A DNA stretch of 64,000 bases from Mesostigma viride (GCA_009746045.1 RPFO01000041.1:4160030-4224029), one strand, 5' to 3'; shown: positions 43,618 through 55,690, counted from the first letter of the stretch. The notes: generated by a model from the letters alone, not told the origin. Translations and numbers: made by a program.

Positions 43618-43769
43618 GGCAGGGGCAGGAGCAGGGGCAGGGGCAGGGGCAGGGGCAGGGGCAGGGGCAGGGGCAGGGGCAGGGGCAGGGGCAGGGGCAG
43701 GGGCAGGGGCAGGGGCAGGGGCAGGGCAGGGCAGGGGCAGGGGCAGGGGCAGGGGCAGGGGCAGGGGCA
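43618..43769. repeat. (GGGGCA)n hexamer array
   Basis: About 25 GGGGCA units with one shortened pair near 43725. Runs of four G at six-base spacing are able to form G-quadruplexes. Ala-Gly and Pro-Ala frames here are artefacts. Confidence 0.95.
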
Positions 43770-44050
43770 ATCATGAGTTGCTTTCGGCCTGGCATGTGCA
43801 CCAGAACTGGCATATGTGCTCGCAATGCAGCTTGCTACTCTTGTTCCTTTTGTTTGCCTTTTCTTTTGTTTGGGAACTGTTCGTGCAGGGGGGTGGGATG
43901 AGGCCGCGAGTCTCTGGGCAGGGGCATTGACGTGGGTAGGTGTGTGTCTGGGCTAAGTCTGCAATTGTCGCTGCTGTGCTGTACTTCTGGCTGTGGCTTA
44001 CGGTGCATTTGTGGCTTGGAGTAGGGGTGAGGCTAGGGTGGGCGCAGGCG

Positions 44051-44766
44051 CGGGCGTGGGCGTGGGCGTGGGCGTGAGCGTGGGCATGGGCGTGGGCGTG
44101 GGCGTGGGCGTGGGCGTGGGCGTGGGCGTGGTGTGGGCGTGGGCGTGGGCGTGGGCGTGGGCGTGGGCGTGGGCGTGGGCGTGGCATGGGCGTGGGCGTG
44201 GCGTGGGCGTGGGCGTGGGCGTGGGCGTGGGCGTAGGCGTGGGCGTGGGCGTGGGTGGGCGTGGGCGTGGGCGTGGGCGTGGGCGTGGGCGTGGGTGTGG
44301 GTGTGGGCGTGGGCGTGGGCGTGGGCGTGGGTGTGGGCGTGGGCGTGGGCGTGGGCGTGGGCGTGGGCGTGGGTGTGGGTGTGGGCGTGGTGGGTGTGGG
44401 CGTGGGCGTGGGCGTGGGCGTGGGCGTGGGCGTGGGCGTGGGCGTGGGCGTGGGCGTGGGCGTGGGTGGGCGTGGGCGTGGGCGTGGGCGTGGGCGTGGG
44501 CGTGGGCGTGGGCGTGGGCGTGGGCGTGGGCGTGGGCGTGGGCGTGGGCGTGGGCGTGGGCATGGGCGTGGGCGTGGGCGTGGGCGTGGGCGTGCGCGTG
44601 CGCGTGGGCGTGGGCGTGGGAGTGGGCGTTGGAGTGGGCGTGGGCGTGGGCGTGGGCGTGGGCGTGGGCGTGGGCGTGGGCGTGGGCGTGGGCGTGGGCG
44701 TGGGCGTGGGCGTGGGCGTGGGCGTGGGCGTGGGCGTGGGCGTGGGCGTGGGCGTGGGCGTGGGCG
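44051..44766. repeat. (GGGCGT)n hexamer array, ends at the gap
   Basis: About 118 units with scattered variants (GGGCAT, GGGTGT, GGGAGT). It stops at the N run. It is preceded by a 110-bp unit (43935-44045) that also precedes the other GGGCGT arrays. Confidence 0.95.
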
Positions 44767-44890
44767 NNNNNNNNNNNNNNNNNNNNNNNNNNNNNNNNNN
44801 NNNNNNNNNNNNNNNNNNNNNNNNNNNNNNNNNNNNNNNNNNNNNNNNNNNNNNNNNNNNNNNNNNNNNNNNNNNNNNNNNNNNNNNNNN
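44767..44890. other. Assembly gap (124 N)
   Basis: Undetermined bases between the GGGCGT array and a second copy of the region starting at 35944. Confidence 1.
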
Positions 44891-46655
44891 CGACGACGCT
44901 GAGTTTAACCCAGCGGACTTCATGCCTGCCGAGGCTGTCGCCGAGCACCGGTTCTTTCGCTTACGCCGAGCAGGCGCAGCTATCCTGCACCACCTGCACG
45001 CCACAGGCCAGGAGATATATTTTCCCAACATGCCTGGCGGGACCATTTCAATGAGGATCTCGCCGAACTGGAGCTGCCACAGCTTCGTACGTCTTTCTGT
45101 TTTTCTGAGCTACGCGAAGGCCCCTTGCCTCCGGGCACTTGTTGCCGCTTTCGAGGATGCCGAAGGCACCGCCAATACCCCAATTGCTTTCCCCGGACGC
45201 CAACCTGCGCCAGCTCAACCAGAAAGTCGAAGACATGGCCGCTCAACTCGGCGCCCTATCCATGCACTGCTATCCGCCAAGACACTGCTGAGCTCCACTC
45301 CAGCATGGCCGAGGTCAAGGCCGCCCTGGACCAACCCGCCACAGCCAGCTGCCCCCACACCCATGCACCAGCTACGCTAACATGGTGAAGCAGACGGACA
45401 TCAATTGCCAACCTGATGGCGGATGCCGCCCGCAGGGGGGCTGCGGCCCACAAGACCGCTGTCGGGAGGACCAGCGCTCACGCAGTATAGTGGTCCGGTA
45501 TTTCGAGGTCGCGCAGCAGCCGGAAACGGAGCTGATGCTAGCACAACGCCTGCACCACAGCCTCATTGTGGGCCGGCTGCATCTGGGCAACGAACGCATC
45601 CGCATTGAGTCGGCAGCCTGGATGGCGGGCCATGCAGCCTGGCCCCATCCGGGTGACCTTCGCGAACATGGCCAGCAAGGTGAAAGTACTCCAGGCCCGC
45701 AAGCTCCTGGGCGGAGAAACGCGCCGAGCCTCGACGACCTACTCTCCCCGGCCCAGCTAGTCATCAAGAACGGTTTGCTGGGCAGCGACGCAGCCGTCCA
45801 GGCCAGGCATGAGGGCAGAAGGTCTACGTCCGCCTCGTCAACGACACCCCCGTGCTCTTCATCAACGGTCAGCGCACGGATGTGCAGGCTCCTAACAAGC
45901 GGCACAGCCGGGCCGTCCCAGCACGCCCACCCCAGCTGCGTCATCATCGTCCACGCACGTCCCGGGTATGGAGGCGCCCGGTAAGGGCACACCTCCGACG
46001 CGGCCTCGCGGTACCATAGGCTTTGGGCATAGCCTTTAATAAACAAGCCCCTTTCCCCCTCATGTCGCACCGTGCGAGCATGATGAGGATGCAAGGTCGC
46101 CAGGCACGCCACAGTCAACCTTCCCGCCAATTTACCAGCCTCAAACGCCTCCTGGCCCGCCTTGAGCGGGATGAGGCCCAGTCGACACGCCGGCGACCCC
46201 AGCCAGGACGGAGACGACGCATATCCGCCCTGAAAGAAAGACTCCATGCGTTGACAAGCATTAACCCCAGTCGCCCCCCCCTCCCCCCCCCCCCCACCCC
46301 CCCACCCCCCACTCCAGCACTACCCTTCTCCACCCCCACCCCACCCCACCCCCCCGCTAATAGGGCAACGGCCCATTCTTGGTACTGCAAGCTTTAATGT
46401 GCCACCCTCCCTGCAGATCCTCTCTACGAGCGGCGGCACCCAGCACGCCACCGCGTCGACGAGCTGATCGCCTTGTGCGCCGACAACAGATCGCTGTCCT
46501 CGGGTCCAGGAGCACCGACGCACCGTGACCTCAGCAAGGGGTCAACGGTCTGCTGGTCGACGACCTTCGTGCGGGCTGGCGGTTCCATTATGGTGGCGGC
46601 GACGCGCCGGGTCAAGGTGGTGTGGGCCTCTTGTGCTCGCCCTACCAGCCATTAA
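44891..46655 (+). pseudogene. LINE 5' part, second copy (ORF1 and ORF2 start)
   Basis: Same as 35944-37717 with extra one-base losses and gains. It ends in the same TTAA (46652-46655) followed by the same left terminal repeat (46656-46671). No second right terminus exists for this left end within the window. Confidence 0.85.
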
Positions 46656-46724
46656 GAATGTACTCCAGCACGCAAAATGTACTTCGTACCGAAGTTTGTC
46701 TTTTTATGCTGAAAATTGTCATGC

Positions 46725-47505
46725 ATGATGTTTGCAACCAAAATAGACCTCGTACAAAGTTTGGTATCGATCGGACGTCATCTTGGTGACATTTGCTAGC
46801 AATAAAGGTACATTTTTGTCATTTTTTGTTAAATTAAATAGTAATAAATAGGAAACAGTACTAAATCACGTCAAACCATCATGGATATTTGCAAGCAACC
46901 TAATTACCACTAGAATAGACCATGCACAAAGTTTGGGGTCAATCTGAACTCAAAATAGTGACGTTTGCTAGCATAAATACTGCATTTTTTGCCATTTTCA
47001 AGCATTTTGCTCAGTGTAAGCTACTAAACAATATCAAACTACGTCATAAAGCTATGAAATATTGGAAGCAACCTAAACACCACTAGATTAGACCATGGGC
47101 CAAGTTTGGGCTCAGTCTGACGTCAAAATAGTGACGTTTGCTAGCATAAATGGTGCATTTTTTGCCATTTTCAAGCATTTTGCTCAGTGTAAGCTACTAA
47201 ACAATATCAAACTATGTCAGAAAGCTATGAAATGTTGGAAGCAACCTAACACCACTAGATTAGACCATGGGCCAAGTTTGGGCCCAGTTTGATCTCAAAA
47301 TAGTGACGTTTGCTAGCATAAATGGTGCAATTTTTGCCTTTTTCAAGCATTTTGGTAAGTATAGTTGCCTCAAACTATGTCAGAAAACTGTGAATTGTTG
47401 TAAATAACCTGTTTGCCACTACATTAGACCATCCTCAACTTGTAAGGTCAGGCATAGGTAAAGGTAGTGACATTTGCTAGCACTATATAAGCATATTATG
47501 CCTCT
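46725..47505. repeat. About 172-bp tandem repeat, second copy
   Basis: Same five-unit array as 37790-38570 with minor differences. Confidence 0.85.
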
Positions 47506-48124
47506 TTTCGCATATACACATTAAAAATAACAAGACATCATCATATCATGGCCTTAATACAAGGTGTGCAAATGCAAATCACACCAGATCGGATGACCAA
47601 TGATGGGTGGCTGCATGCCACACATCTACCAGGCTGCAGGGTGAGAGGCCACATCGCTACAAGACAGGAATCCTCGCAATTGCACACACCGCTAGTACAC
47701 TGTGCACATACCCCAAGAGGATTTGGCTACAAGCCATAAAAGTTTGGCCATGCTAACACATTCTTCATCCAAGCAAAATGCAGCCTCTCCAAACTCAACT
47801 CATTAAATTCAGCTAGGCCAGGCGTGCATGCTCTACTTGACAACCATGAGTAAACTTGTCTACCACTTCATTCCATGCGCCGGTAGATGGCACCGTCTCA
47901 TCTACCAGTCATCCCCGGCTCCCATTCCGCATCCTCCTCTCCTCTCCCTCTCCCTCTTCCTCCTCCCCCTCCCCCTCCCATTCTCCTCCCTCTCCCTCCC
48001 CCTCTCCCTCCTCCTCCCCTCCTCCTCCCCCTCTTTCTCCCCCTCTTTCTCTCCCTCTTCCTCCTCCTCCCCGCCTTCACTGTCACTGTGCACAGCAGGG
48101 ACGGCATCGTCTATGTGGGTGCCA

Positions 48125-49880
48125 TCACCTGCGTTCACGGTGCCAGCCTAGCTCCTGTGGAAAGAAGCGAGCGCGGCCAAATGCCTCGACTGGGTGTGGG
48201 CAGCCGCACACGAACTGCGTCACCTCCGCCAGGGCATGATAGTCCTCATACTGCCCATCAGCCCACATCGCCTTGATGAGCAGGTGACCTCCCCTTTCCT
48301 GAACCTTAGTGACCCAGCCATGGAAGCGCTCCCTCTTCCTCGCTATCCCCGGAAACAGGGCACACAGGCGCATCCCGATAAGCGCACGTGCTCCATGCTC
48401 GGCAAAGTAGGCATTGCAGTCATCCTTTGCTGCTGCCCTGGCGGCGGTGGCAGTCTTGTAATGCTCAAAGTCAATCTGCGGGTGCTCTTTCAACGCCGCC
48501 ACCGTGGCAGCTGACAGTTTGCCGGTACTGATCAGCTCAGGCTGGTGCACCTCTGCCGTACCGCCACTGTCCAGTGCTGCAGGTGTACATCAGAAATGGG
48601 GACCGTCATCCCTGCGCTGCCGCCACCTAATGTCACTCTAGAAAACTGGCCCGTCCACGACGGTGCGTAGTAAGGAGAGGCGACAATGCTGTCACGCTCC
48701 GTGCGATCGCCTTCCAGATCAAGGACCTTCACCAGCATGTGTGGTGCCCACGGCATTCCCTGCCCGCAGGTGACGGCTGGCCGCTTAACAACGAGTAGGT
48801 CGCTGCGTCGTATGAGGCTTCCATTCACCTTGAAGGTGTGCCTGCCGGAAATCAGTGTGCGCAAAGCGGGCGTTGCCGTTGATGTGCTCCCTCGCGCAGC
48901 GGGCGCACATGCGCGGTTGATCTGCGCTTGAATCTCGCGGGCAGGGCAAGCGACGTGTGAGATTACTTGTTTTATGGGCAGCCTCAGTGCTCGTGTTGCC
49001 CGCGCAACCGACTGGTCGCCTGCAGATCGCAGCGGTAAGGGTACCGCCTTGTTCGCTTGCAGTTCACGCTTCTCTTTGAGCTTTTGCTCCATGATGTCGA
49101 ACAGATTCTCGTTGTTGGCACGCACATCCTCCACGGACTTTGGCACCTGCTCAATCCATCCGTCCAGCAACTGCTGCTTCTCAGCGGCGACGATGTCAGG
49201 AAAAAGGCTGTGAAGGCTAGCGCAGGTACATCTCCTGGCACCGCCCTCGTCCCATTCAAAAAGCGGCACTAGACCAGGACTTCCTTTGGGGCCTTGCCAC
49301 GCTCTATGAGGAGGCACCCATAGACAGGATCTCCCTGCGGGGTGTACCCAATGGGCGTGACCCCGTCACAAGCCTCGCCATTAGGCCCTGTGGGCTGCCA
49401 CTTGTTCACCGGTGCATTTACCAACGTCTCCGATGCGGCTAGGCGCCAGCGGACATACACGGTCATATCCGGGCCCCAAAACACTTCGAGATCGAACACC
49501 TTCGAAGAGCGGTGCCTCTCCCTCTCGGCTTCGGTTGCTGGCTCATCATCCAAGTCGGCGGTGGCGCCCGCGCCCGCACCCGCGCCGGCGCCTGCGCCCC
49601 CACCCCCGCCCGCGCCCGCGCGCGCGCCTTGGGTGGCGCCCGCGCCCGCACCCGCGCCGGCGCCTGCGCCCCCGCCCCCGCCCCGCCCGGGCCCGCGCCC
49701 GCGCCCGCGTCTTGGGTGGCGCCCGCGCCCGCACCCGCGCCTTCTCCCCCGCCCCCGCCCCCGCCGCGCCCCGCCCGCGCCATGGGTGTGGCCCGCGGCT
49801 GGCTTCTTCGGAAATGCGTCCATCGATTTCACCCACCGGCCGTCAGCGGTGGATGCACCCTTTCGGCCACGTTGTGACAT
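48125..49880 (-). pseudogene. Second copy of the Gly/Ala-tract, Tudor-like protein
   Basis: Here the N-terminus (MSQRGRKG, ATG at 49880) runs in phase through the hexamer tract into TADLDDEPATEAERERH and FDLEVFWG, then breaks after ERGKAPK near 49290, where this copy has one base fewer in a G/C run than the first copy. A further base is missing near 48565. The C-terminal domain carries two extra residues (GQYEDYHAL against GQDYHAL). Read together, the two copies imply one continuous gene, each copy having its own breaks. Confidence 0.6.
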
Positions 49881-50460
49881 CAAGCGCGGCGTCCCCAATA
49901 GAACAGTCATGCAATATGAATAATCATTAGTATCAACGATGCGTTCATGCAGGCGTGAACTGTGAAATACAACAAGCATGCAACAACGACTCCAGCACAC
50001 TTAGTAAATACTGCTCATAATATCTGTGGCACATGCAACATGGTTAAAACACACATGGATGACCTGTATGGCTGCACATGAACTGTCCACCTAGAGAAGA
50101 CTAGAAATTCAGCATGATATCAAGAGCCATCCACACAAATATATGTCTTACCGCAGCTTAGGGCTTCTTCGGGTTGAGTTGGCGAATCGAGCTTGTTGAG
50201 CCCTGCTCGAAGTAATGCTCAAATGCGATGCCCAGGCCCGCCAGCACATCATCAAATGTGATTAGTTTCACAGGTGGTCCGAAGAGTTCCAAACGTGGTT
50301 GCTAATTTTCAGGCAGTGCCTGAAGGCCGCCTCGAAAGTGAAACGCGAAAGTGAAAAGGGGTCACAAACCCTATGTTCATATCCTTGACTCCCCCGTCGA
50401 GAACGAACCGAAAACCAGCGCCATGAACGAACTTGTGACGAGTAGATGACGACATCGTGG

Positions 50461-50814
50461 TTATGGCGTCGTACCCCCCTGGTGCAGCTGCTGCTTTATC
50501 GCCGCCTTCCTGTCCTCTTGCTTCCGCCCGGGCGAAAACCAGGCGCTTCGCAATGCCTGGAGATGTGATATTCTAATGGGCTTCATGCACTCGTGGCCGC
50601 ACTTACAGTCGAACGTCTCGTCGGTCACTAGGCTGCCGGCATGGGTGCTGCCGCTTAGCACTATGGCTGCGAACTTGCGCTTCCCATGGTGTCCCATCAC
50701 CATGATAGCGAAAGCCAGGAAGCAGATAGCCACGATTATGTCCCAGCAAAGCCATAGCACACCTTCCGTTTCGACCGCCATGTCGGCCACTAGTCCGGAT
50801 AGCTCAATGTGCAC
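50461..50814 (-). pseudogene. Second copy of the Cys-cluster protein, frame broken
   Basis: Identical to 41375-41881 through IKQQLHQGG, then ends early because a C run is one base shorter. The start lies in the palindrome, as in the first copy. Confidence 0.5.
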
Positions 50815-51355
50815 CTGACCTTGACACTAATCGCACAAACAGCCACAATTTTGCAAGCAAGAAGACATGGCTACCTCGGCATTTCATGAAATGTACTTCG
50901 TGAAATGCATTTCGTGAAATGTACTAAGGAACGTGATTGGCCGGCGTTCGCTCGCCAAATCTCGCAAAATGTACTAAGGCACGTGATTGGTCCCGCAAAA
51001 TGTACTAAGGAACGTGATTGGCCGGCGAAGATTCTGTAGGGAATTTTAATTGCAGCAAACAGAATCTTCGCCGGCCAATCACGTTCCTTAGTACATTTTG
51101 CGGGACCAATCACGTGCCTTAGTACATTTTGCGAGATTTGGCGAGCGAACGCCGGCCAATCACGTTCCTTAGTACATTTCACGAAATGCATTTCACGAAG
51201 TACATTTCATGAAATGCCGAGGTAGCCATGTCTTCTTGCTTGCAAAATTGTGGCTGTTTGTGCGATTAGTGTCAAGGTCAGGTGCACATTGAGCTATCCG
51301 GACTAGTGGCCGACATGGCGGTCGAAACGGAAGGTGTGCTATGGCTTTGCTGGGA
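50741..51355. repeat. 615-bp palindrome, second copy
   Basis: Same length, arms and spacer as 41808-42422. Confidence 0.9.
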
Positions 51356-52555
51356 TGATTATCATCGTAGTACATCATATGTATTACAGTACATTTCACG
51401 AAGTACATTTCATGGAGGCAGAGGGAAAGTTCCTGTTCATGGTGAGTCGGGGTTAGCAATCACGGCAATGTCGATACATGTACTTGCAGTATATACAAAT
51501 GCCATAATGTCCTTAGATGCAGCATGAATGTCTATTGTTCGGATTTCTTTTATCACGATGCTTAGGATGCCTTCCGACAGAAATCTGCTGCGCTACAGGT
51601 CGGGAATACCTGAACTTGATATGCGTGGCCAGTGGCCATGGCAGCCGGGGTCGGTAAGAATTAACTTCGATAGCCATGAATAATGCGGAAAGTGAACGTT
51701 GTCCACCCGCTGCACAGGGAAAATGGCTGCACAGGAACGGCCTGACGTGATACTGTCGCAAAGCAGTTCTCATAAGCCGACAATTACACATTCGACTTAT
51801 GATCGATAATCGGCGCAGGCCTTCGACATTCAAGCGCGCATCGAAACGTCGTGAGGATTTCGGACATTTAGATGAAGTTGGATTGTTTTCGGCCCTCGTA
51901 TTTGCCATGATCTTGGCCATCCAATCTTTTTGCTTCGTGCACAGTTTGCGTTTGCAGTTAAGCGTAGGTACATGACAAGCTTGCGTTTGCGTTTGCGTTT
52001 GCGTTTGCCTTTGCCTTTGCCTTTGCGTATACATTTGCATGTGCGCTTGCGTTGCCGTTTGCTTATGCGTCCCAATGTATGTCTGGCTTTGGGCAATTCT
52101 ATTTCCTTGTCGTTGGGATATGAGTGGGTGCTGGCGGTGGTGTTACTGTCGGCAGGTAGAGTGGCAGTGGCTTCAACTTCTGTTGCTTTTTCATTGCATT
52201 TGCATTTTCATTGGGTCTCTGTAGTTAACAACTGCTTTAAATATCTTTGTTAATAGCCGGCTTCAGCTGTAATTTCGATTGCATGTTGCTTTTGAATTGC
52301 ATTCGCACTGGGCACATGCAGTGGGCATTAGGCATTGGTAGTGCAATTACACATGCAGTCACACTTGCAATTGCAATGAAGTTGAAATTGAAGCTGCAGC
52401 TAAAATTTGCTACGTGCCTACTGGTACAGTCGCATGTGCAGTCAACTTTGTGCTTGTTTATTATTATTATTTCTTCTTCTTATAATTTCTTATTATTATT
52501 ATTATATATTTCTTCTTGCTTTTCGTAATGTGTGGTGGTTAGAATGGTGATGGCA

Positions 52556-52705
52556 GGGGCAGGAGCAGGGGCAGGGGCAGGGGCAGGGGCAGGGGCAGGG
52601 GCAGGGGCAGGGGCAGGGGCAGGGGCAGGGGCAGGGGCAGGGGCAGGGGCAGGGGCAGGGGCAGGGGCAGGGGCAGGGGCAGGGGCAGGGGCAGGGGCAG
52701 GGGCA
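52556..52705. repeat. (GGGGCA)n hexamer array, second copy
   Basis: About 25 uninterrupted units; corresponds to 43618-43769. Confidence 0.95.
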
Positions 52706-52986
52706 ATCATGAGTTGCTTTCGGCCTGGCATGTGCACCAGAACTGGCATATGTGCTCGCAATGCAGCTTGCTACTCTTGTTCCTTTTGTTTGCCTTTTCT
52801 TTTGTTTGGGAACTGTTCGTGCAGGGGGGTGGGATGAGGCCGCGAGTCTCTGGGCAGGGGCATTGACGTGGGTAGGTGTGTGTCTGGGCTAAGTCTGCAA
52901 TTGTCGCTGCTGTGCTGTACTTCTGGCTGTGGCTTACGGTGCATTTGTGGCTTGGAGTAGGGGTGAGGCTAGGGTGGGCGCAGGCG

Positions 52987-53730
52987 CGGGCGTGGGCGTG
53001 GGCGTGGGCGTGAGCGTGGGCGGGCGTGGGCGTGGGCGTGGGCGTGGGCGTGGGCGTGGGTGTGGGCGTGGGCGTGGGCGTGGGTGGGCGTGGGCGTGGG
53101 CGTGGGCGTGGCATGGGCGTGGGCGTGGGCGTGGCGTGGGCGTGGGCGTGGGCGTGGGCGTGGGCGTAGGCGTGGGAGTGGGCGTGGGCGTGGGCGTGGG
53201 CGTGGGCGTGGGCGTGGGCGTGGGCGTGGGTGGGTGTGGGCGTGGGCGTGGGCGTGGGCGTGGGTGGGCGTGGGCGTGGGCGTGGGCGTGGGCGTGGGCG
53301 TGGGTGTGGGTGTGGGCGTGGGTGGGCGTGGGCGTGGGCGTGGGCGTGGGCGTGGGCGTGGGCGTGGGCGTGGGCGTGGGCGTGGGCGTGGGCGTGGGCG
53401 TGGGCGTGGGCGTGGGCGTGGGCGTGGGCGTGGGCGTGGGCGTGGGCGTGGGCGTGGGCGTGGGCGTGGGCGTGGGCGTGGGCGTGGGCGTGGGCGTGGG
53501 CGTGGCGCGTGGGCGTGGGCGTGGCGGGCGTGGGCGTGGGCGTGGGTGGGCGTGGAGTGGCGTGGGCGTGGGCGTGGGCGTGGGCGTGGGCGTGGGCGTG
53601 GGCGTGGGCGTGGGCGTGGGCGTGGGCGTGGGCGTGGGCGTGGGCGTGGGCGTGGGCGTGGGCGTGGGCGTGGGCGTGGGCGTGGGCGTGGGCGTGGGCG
53701 TGGGCGTGGGCGTGGGCGTGGGCGTTGGCG
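52987..53730. repeat. (GGGCGT)n hexamer array
   Basis: About 123 units with variants. Preceded by the 110-bp unit at 52867-52980 and followed by another copy of that unit. Confidence 0.95.
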
Positions 53731-54041
53731 TGGGTAGGTGTGTGTCTCAGCTACGTCTGCTATTGTTGCAGCTGCGCTCTACTTCTGGCTGTGGCTTTGG
53801 GTATAATTGTGGCTTGGAGTAGGGGTGAGGCTAGGGTGGGCGTAGCGGGCGTGGGCGTGGGCGTGGGCGTGGGCGTGGGCGTGGGCGTGGGCGTGGGCGT
53901 GGGCGTGGGCGTGGGCGTGGCGTGGGCGTGGGCGTGGGCGTGGGCGTGGGCGTGGGCGTGGGCGTGGGCGTGGGCGTGGGCGTGGGCGTGGGCGTGGGCG
54001 TGGGCGTGGGCGTGGGCGTGGGCGTGGGCGTGGGCGTGGGT
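53731..54041. repeat. 110-bp unit plus a further (GGGCGT)n array
   Basis: 53731-53845 repeats the 110-bp sequence (GTGTGTCT...GTACTTCTGGCTGTGG-like...GGCTTGGAGTAGGGGTGAGG). A new GGGCGT array follows to 54041. The region is therefore a higher-order repeat of [110-bp unit + hexamer array]. Confidence 0.85.
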
Positions 54042-54078
54042 GAGAATGGGCGGGTGCGGGGGCAGGGGCATGGGCATG

Positions 54079-54262
54079 GGCGGGGCGGGGCGGGGCGGGG
54101 CGGGGCGGGGCGGGGGCGGGGGCGGGGCGGGGCGGGGGCGGGGGGCGGGGGCGGGGGCGGGGGCGGGGCGGGGGCGGGGCGGGCGGGGGCGGGGCGGGCG
54201 GGGGGCGGGGCGGGGGCGGGGGCGGGGGCGGGGGCGGGGGCGGGGCGGGGGCGGGGGCGGGG
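54079..54262. repeat. (GGGGCG)n and GGGGC-type G-rich array
   Basis: Irregular GGGGCG and GGGGC units, almost pure G and C on this strand, with strong G-quadruplex potential. Confidence 0.9.
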
Positions 54263-55032
54263 CATGGGCGTGTGCATGGGCGTTGGGGGGTCAGGGGGGC
54301 TGGGGTTGGGTTTGGGTGGGTGGGTCATTGGTGCAATGTTTGGAGTTGGGGCTTGTGTGTGTGTGGGGGGGGGGGGGCATGGGGATTGCCATGCGCGTGC
54401 ACGTGGGCGTCCGCGTGATCCTCTGTTCGTGTACATGTTCATGCATGTGCCATGACGGCACAATGCATGTCAGATTCGTGACTTTATCGTGTGTTCCCTA
54501 GTTGCAAGTATTACTGCTAAAATTCATTGCAGCATTCCATTCCTTGCATAATGCTTGATTGCTTGCATCAGTTCATTCTATACTTCGATCATGACCTGAA
54601 GTGCTTAAGTATTACCAGACTCTCGCGCAGTGTCAGAATGTCCAATTTTTAGCACACATGCATGTTTGCACACCAAAGCCCTCATTCCCATGTTGATAAG
54701 GCTAAGTAGTAAAACATTTCTTTTTTGTGCGGTGATCCACGAAATGCAGCTGTGAATGGCTCTAGGAGGTCACCAATGGTGGCCAGACCTGTTATTGAGC
54801 ATTGGGAGACGTTACAGGGGCATCAATCACAGTTACATGTAGTTCAGATGTAGTTCAATTTAGTACATTATAGTATAAATGTAGTAGAAAATAGTACAAC
54901 CTAGTATATTGTAGCATATACTAGTTCAACTACCTCCAGATGAGATCCAGGGGCTATGGGGACACTTTTTATGCAAAACTGAACTTGAAACAAGCAAAAA
55001 ACAAGAAACTTGGAAAAACTCAAAATGTACTT
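54263..55032. other. Right end region of the TTAA element, no gene seen
   Basis: Begins G-rich (GGGGTTGGGTTTGGGTGGG, a 14-G run near 54367) and becomes AT-rich, with TAGTA/TAGTT words clustered at 54837-54930. Ends in AAAATGTACTT next to the right terminal repeat. Confidence 0.4.
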
Positions 55033-55052
55033 GTGCTGGAGTACATTCTTAA

Positions 55053-55690
55053 CGGCTGGCAGGGTCGCCGGCAGCATCAGAGCAGCTCCAGTCCATCGTG
55101 CTGCCGGCGGTCCCCGCGTGTGCTAGTGGCCACTTTTTCGGCCACTGAGGGCCATTCACACCACACGCTAACCGTTATCGTGGGATATGCACCACATGCG
55201 GGTCGAGCTCAGGCGGAACGTGAGGCCTTCTTCAACGCCCTCAAGGAGGAGGAGGCCAACATCCCAGCTCGGCACAGTCTTCCTGGTTATGCTGCTCGAC
55301 GCCAACGCCACGCTGCCAGTTGGCACTGGGGCCGCTCAGTACTCCCCAACCAACACGACAGCCAACGGTAACACGCCTTTATTTGCGAATCTGCTGGCAG
55401 AATCTGCGCTGGTTGCATGCAATGCTTCTTTCGCACGCCCCGCTGAGCAGCTTGCCACCTTTTTGGGGCCGTCGGATCGGGTGTTGTGCCTTGACTATAT
55501 CTGCGTACGTCAGGCTCAGCGCCCCTCAGTTGTCGATGCTCTCGTCCTGCAAGATTCTGTCAGCACAATGGAATCTGATCACCGTCTCGTGCTCGCTCGC
55601 ATCAGATTGCGGTTTCCTGGGGTGAAACCGTCGCGACAGCTGGCGCCTCAGCCAGATCTGAAGGTGCTCCGGCCGGATTGTGCTGAAGGA
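55053..55690 (+). pseudogene. LINE ORF2: remainder of the APE-type endonuclease
   Basis: Shows LTVIVGYAPHAG (strand and loop of the fold), AEREAFFNAL, then after one frame change LLDANATLPVGTG (catalytic Asp/Asn), NTPLFANLLAESALVACNASF, RVLCLDYICV and STMESDHRLVLARI (catalytic Asp-His of the SDH motif). These are the motifs of an exonuclease-endonuclease-phosphatase domain. The frame change lies near 55260. The first strands of the fold are at 37440-37717, across the inserted element. Confidence 0.85.

Larger units (their letters stand above)
44891..53730. repeat. Second copy of 35944-44766 (offset about 8.94 kb)
   Basis: Starts in LINE ORF1 (CGACGACGCTGAGTTTAACC) and repeats everything in order through the GGGCGT array. 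Single-base deletions at short homopolymers are dense in the first 1.8 kb and sparse later, as at a thinly covered contig end. A few larger differences exist, such as a 6-base in-frame insertion near 48246 and changes near 47812. Most likely overlapping contig ends or the second allele; a true tandem duplication is possible. Confidence 0.9.
37718..55048. mobile_element. TTAA-flanked element inserted in the LINE (17.3 kb as assembled, perhaps 8.4 kb)
   Basis: TTAA at 37714-37717 and 55049-55052 flank perfect 16-bp terminal inverted repeats: GAATGTACTCCAGCAC (37718-37733) and its reverse complement (55033-55048). Next inside, the left end has AAAATGTACTT and the right end its inverse. Removing the insert rejoins the LINE endonuclease. 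Contents: a 172-bp tandem repeat, two minus-strand frames, a 615-bp palindrome carrying more AAATGTACT words, and G-rich hexamer arrays. The assembled length includes a repeat of 35944-44766 after an N gap. TTAA targeting fits piggyBac or Kolobok; no transposase core was recognised. Confidence 0.7.

Noticed and set aside
44051-44766. Telomeric or subtelomeric repeat
   Set aside because: GGGCGT is not a known telomere unit and is internal to a duplicated mobile-element region; no TTTAGGG-type array was seen.
43618-54262. CRISPR array
   Set aside because: Repeats are contiguous hexamers without unique spacers, in eukaryotic context.
43993-54501. Long Gly-Val, Trp-Ala, Pro-Thr and Arg-Gly frames
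   Set aside because: Translations of GGGCGT/GGGGCA hexamer arrays, some running through the N gap.
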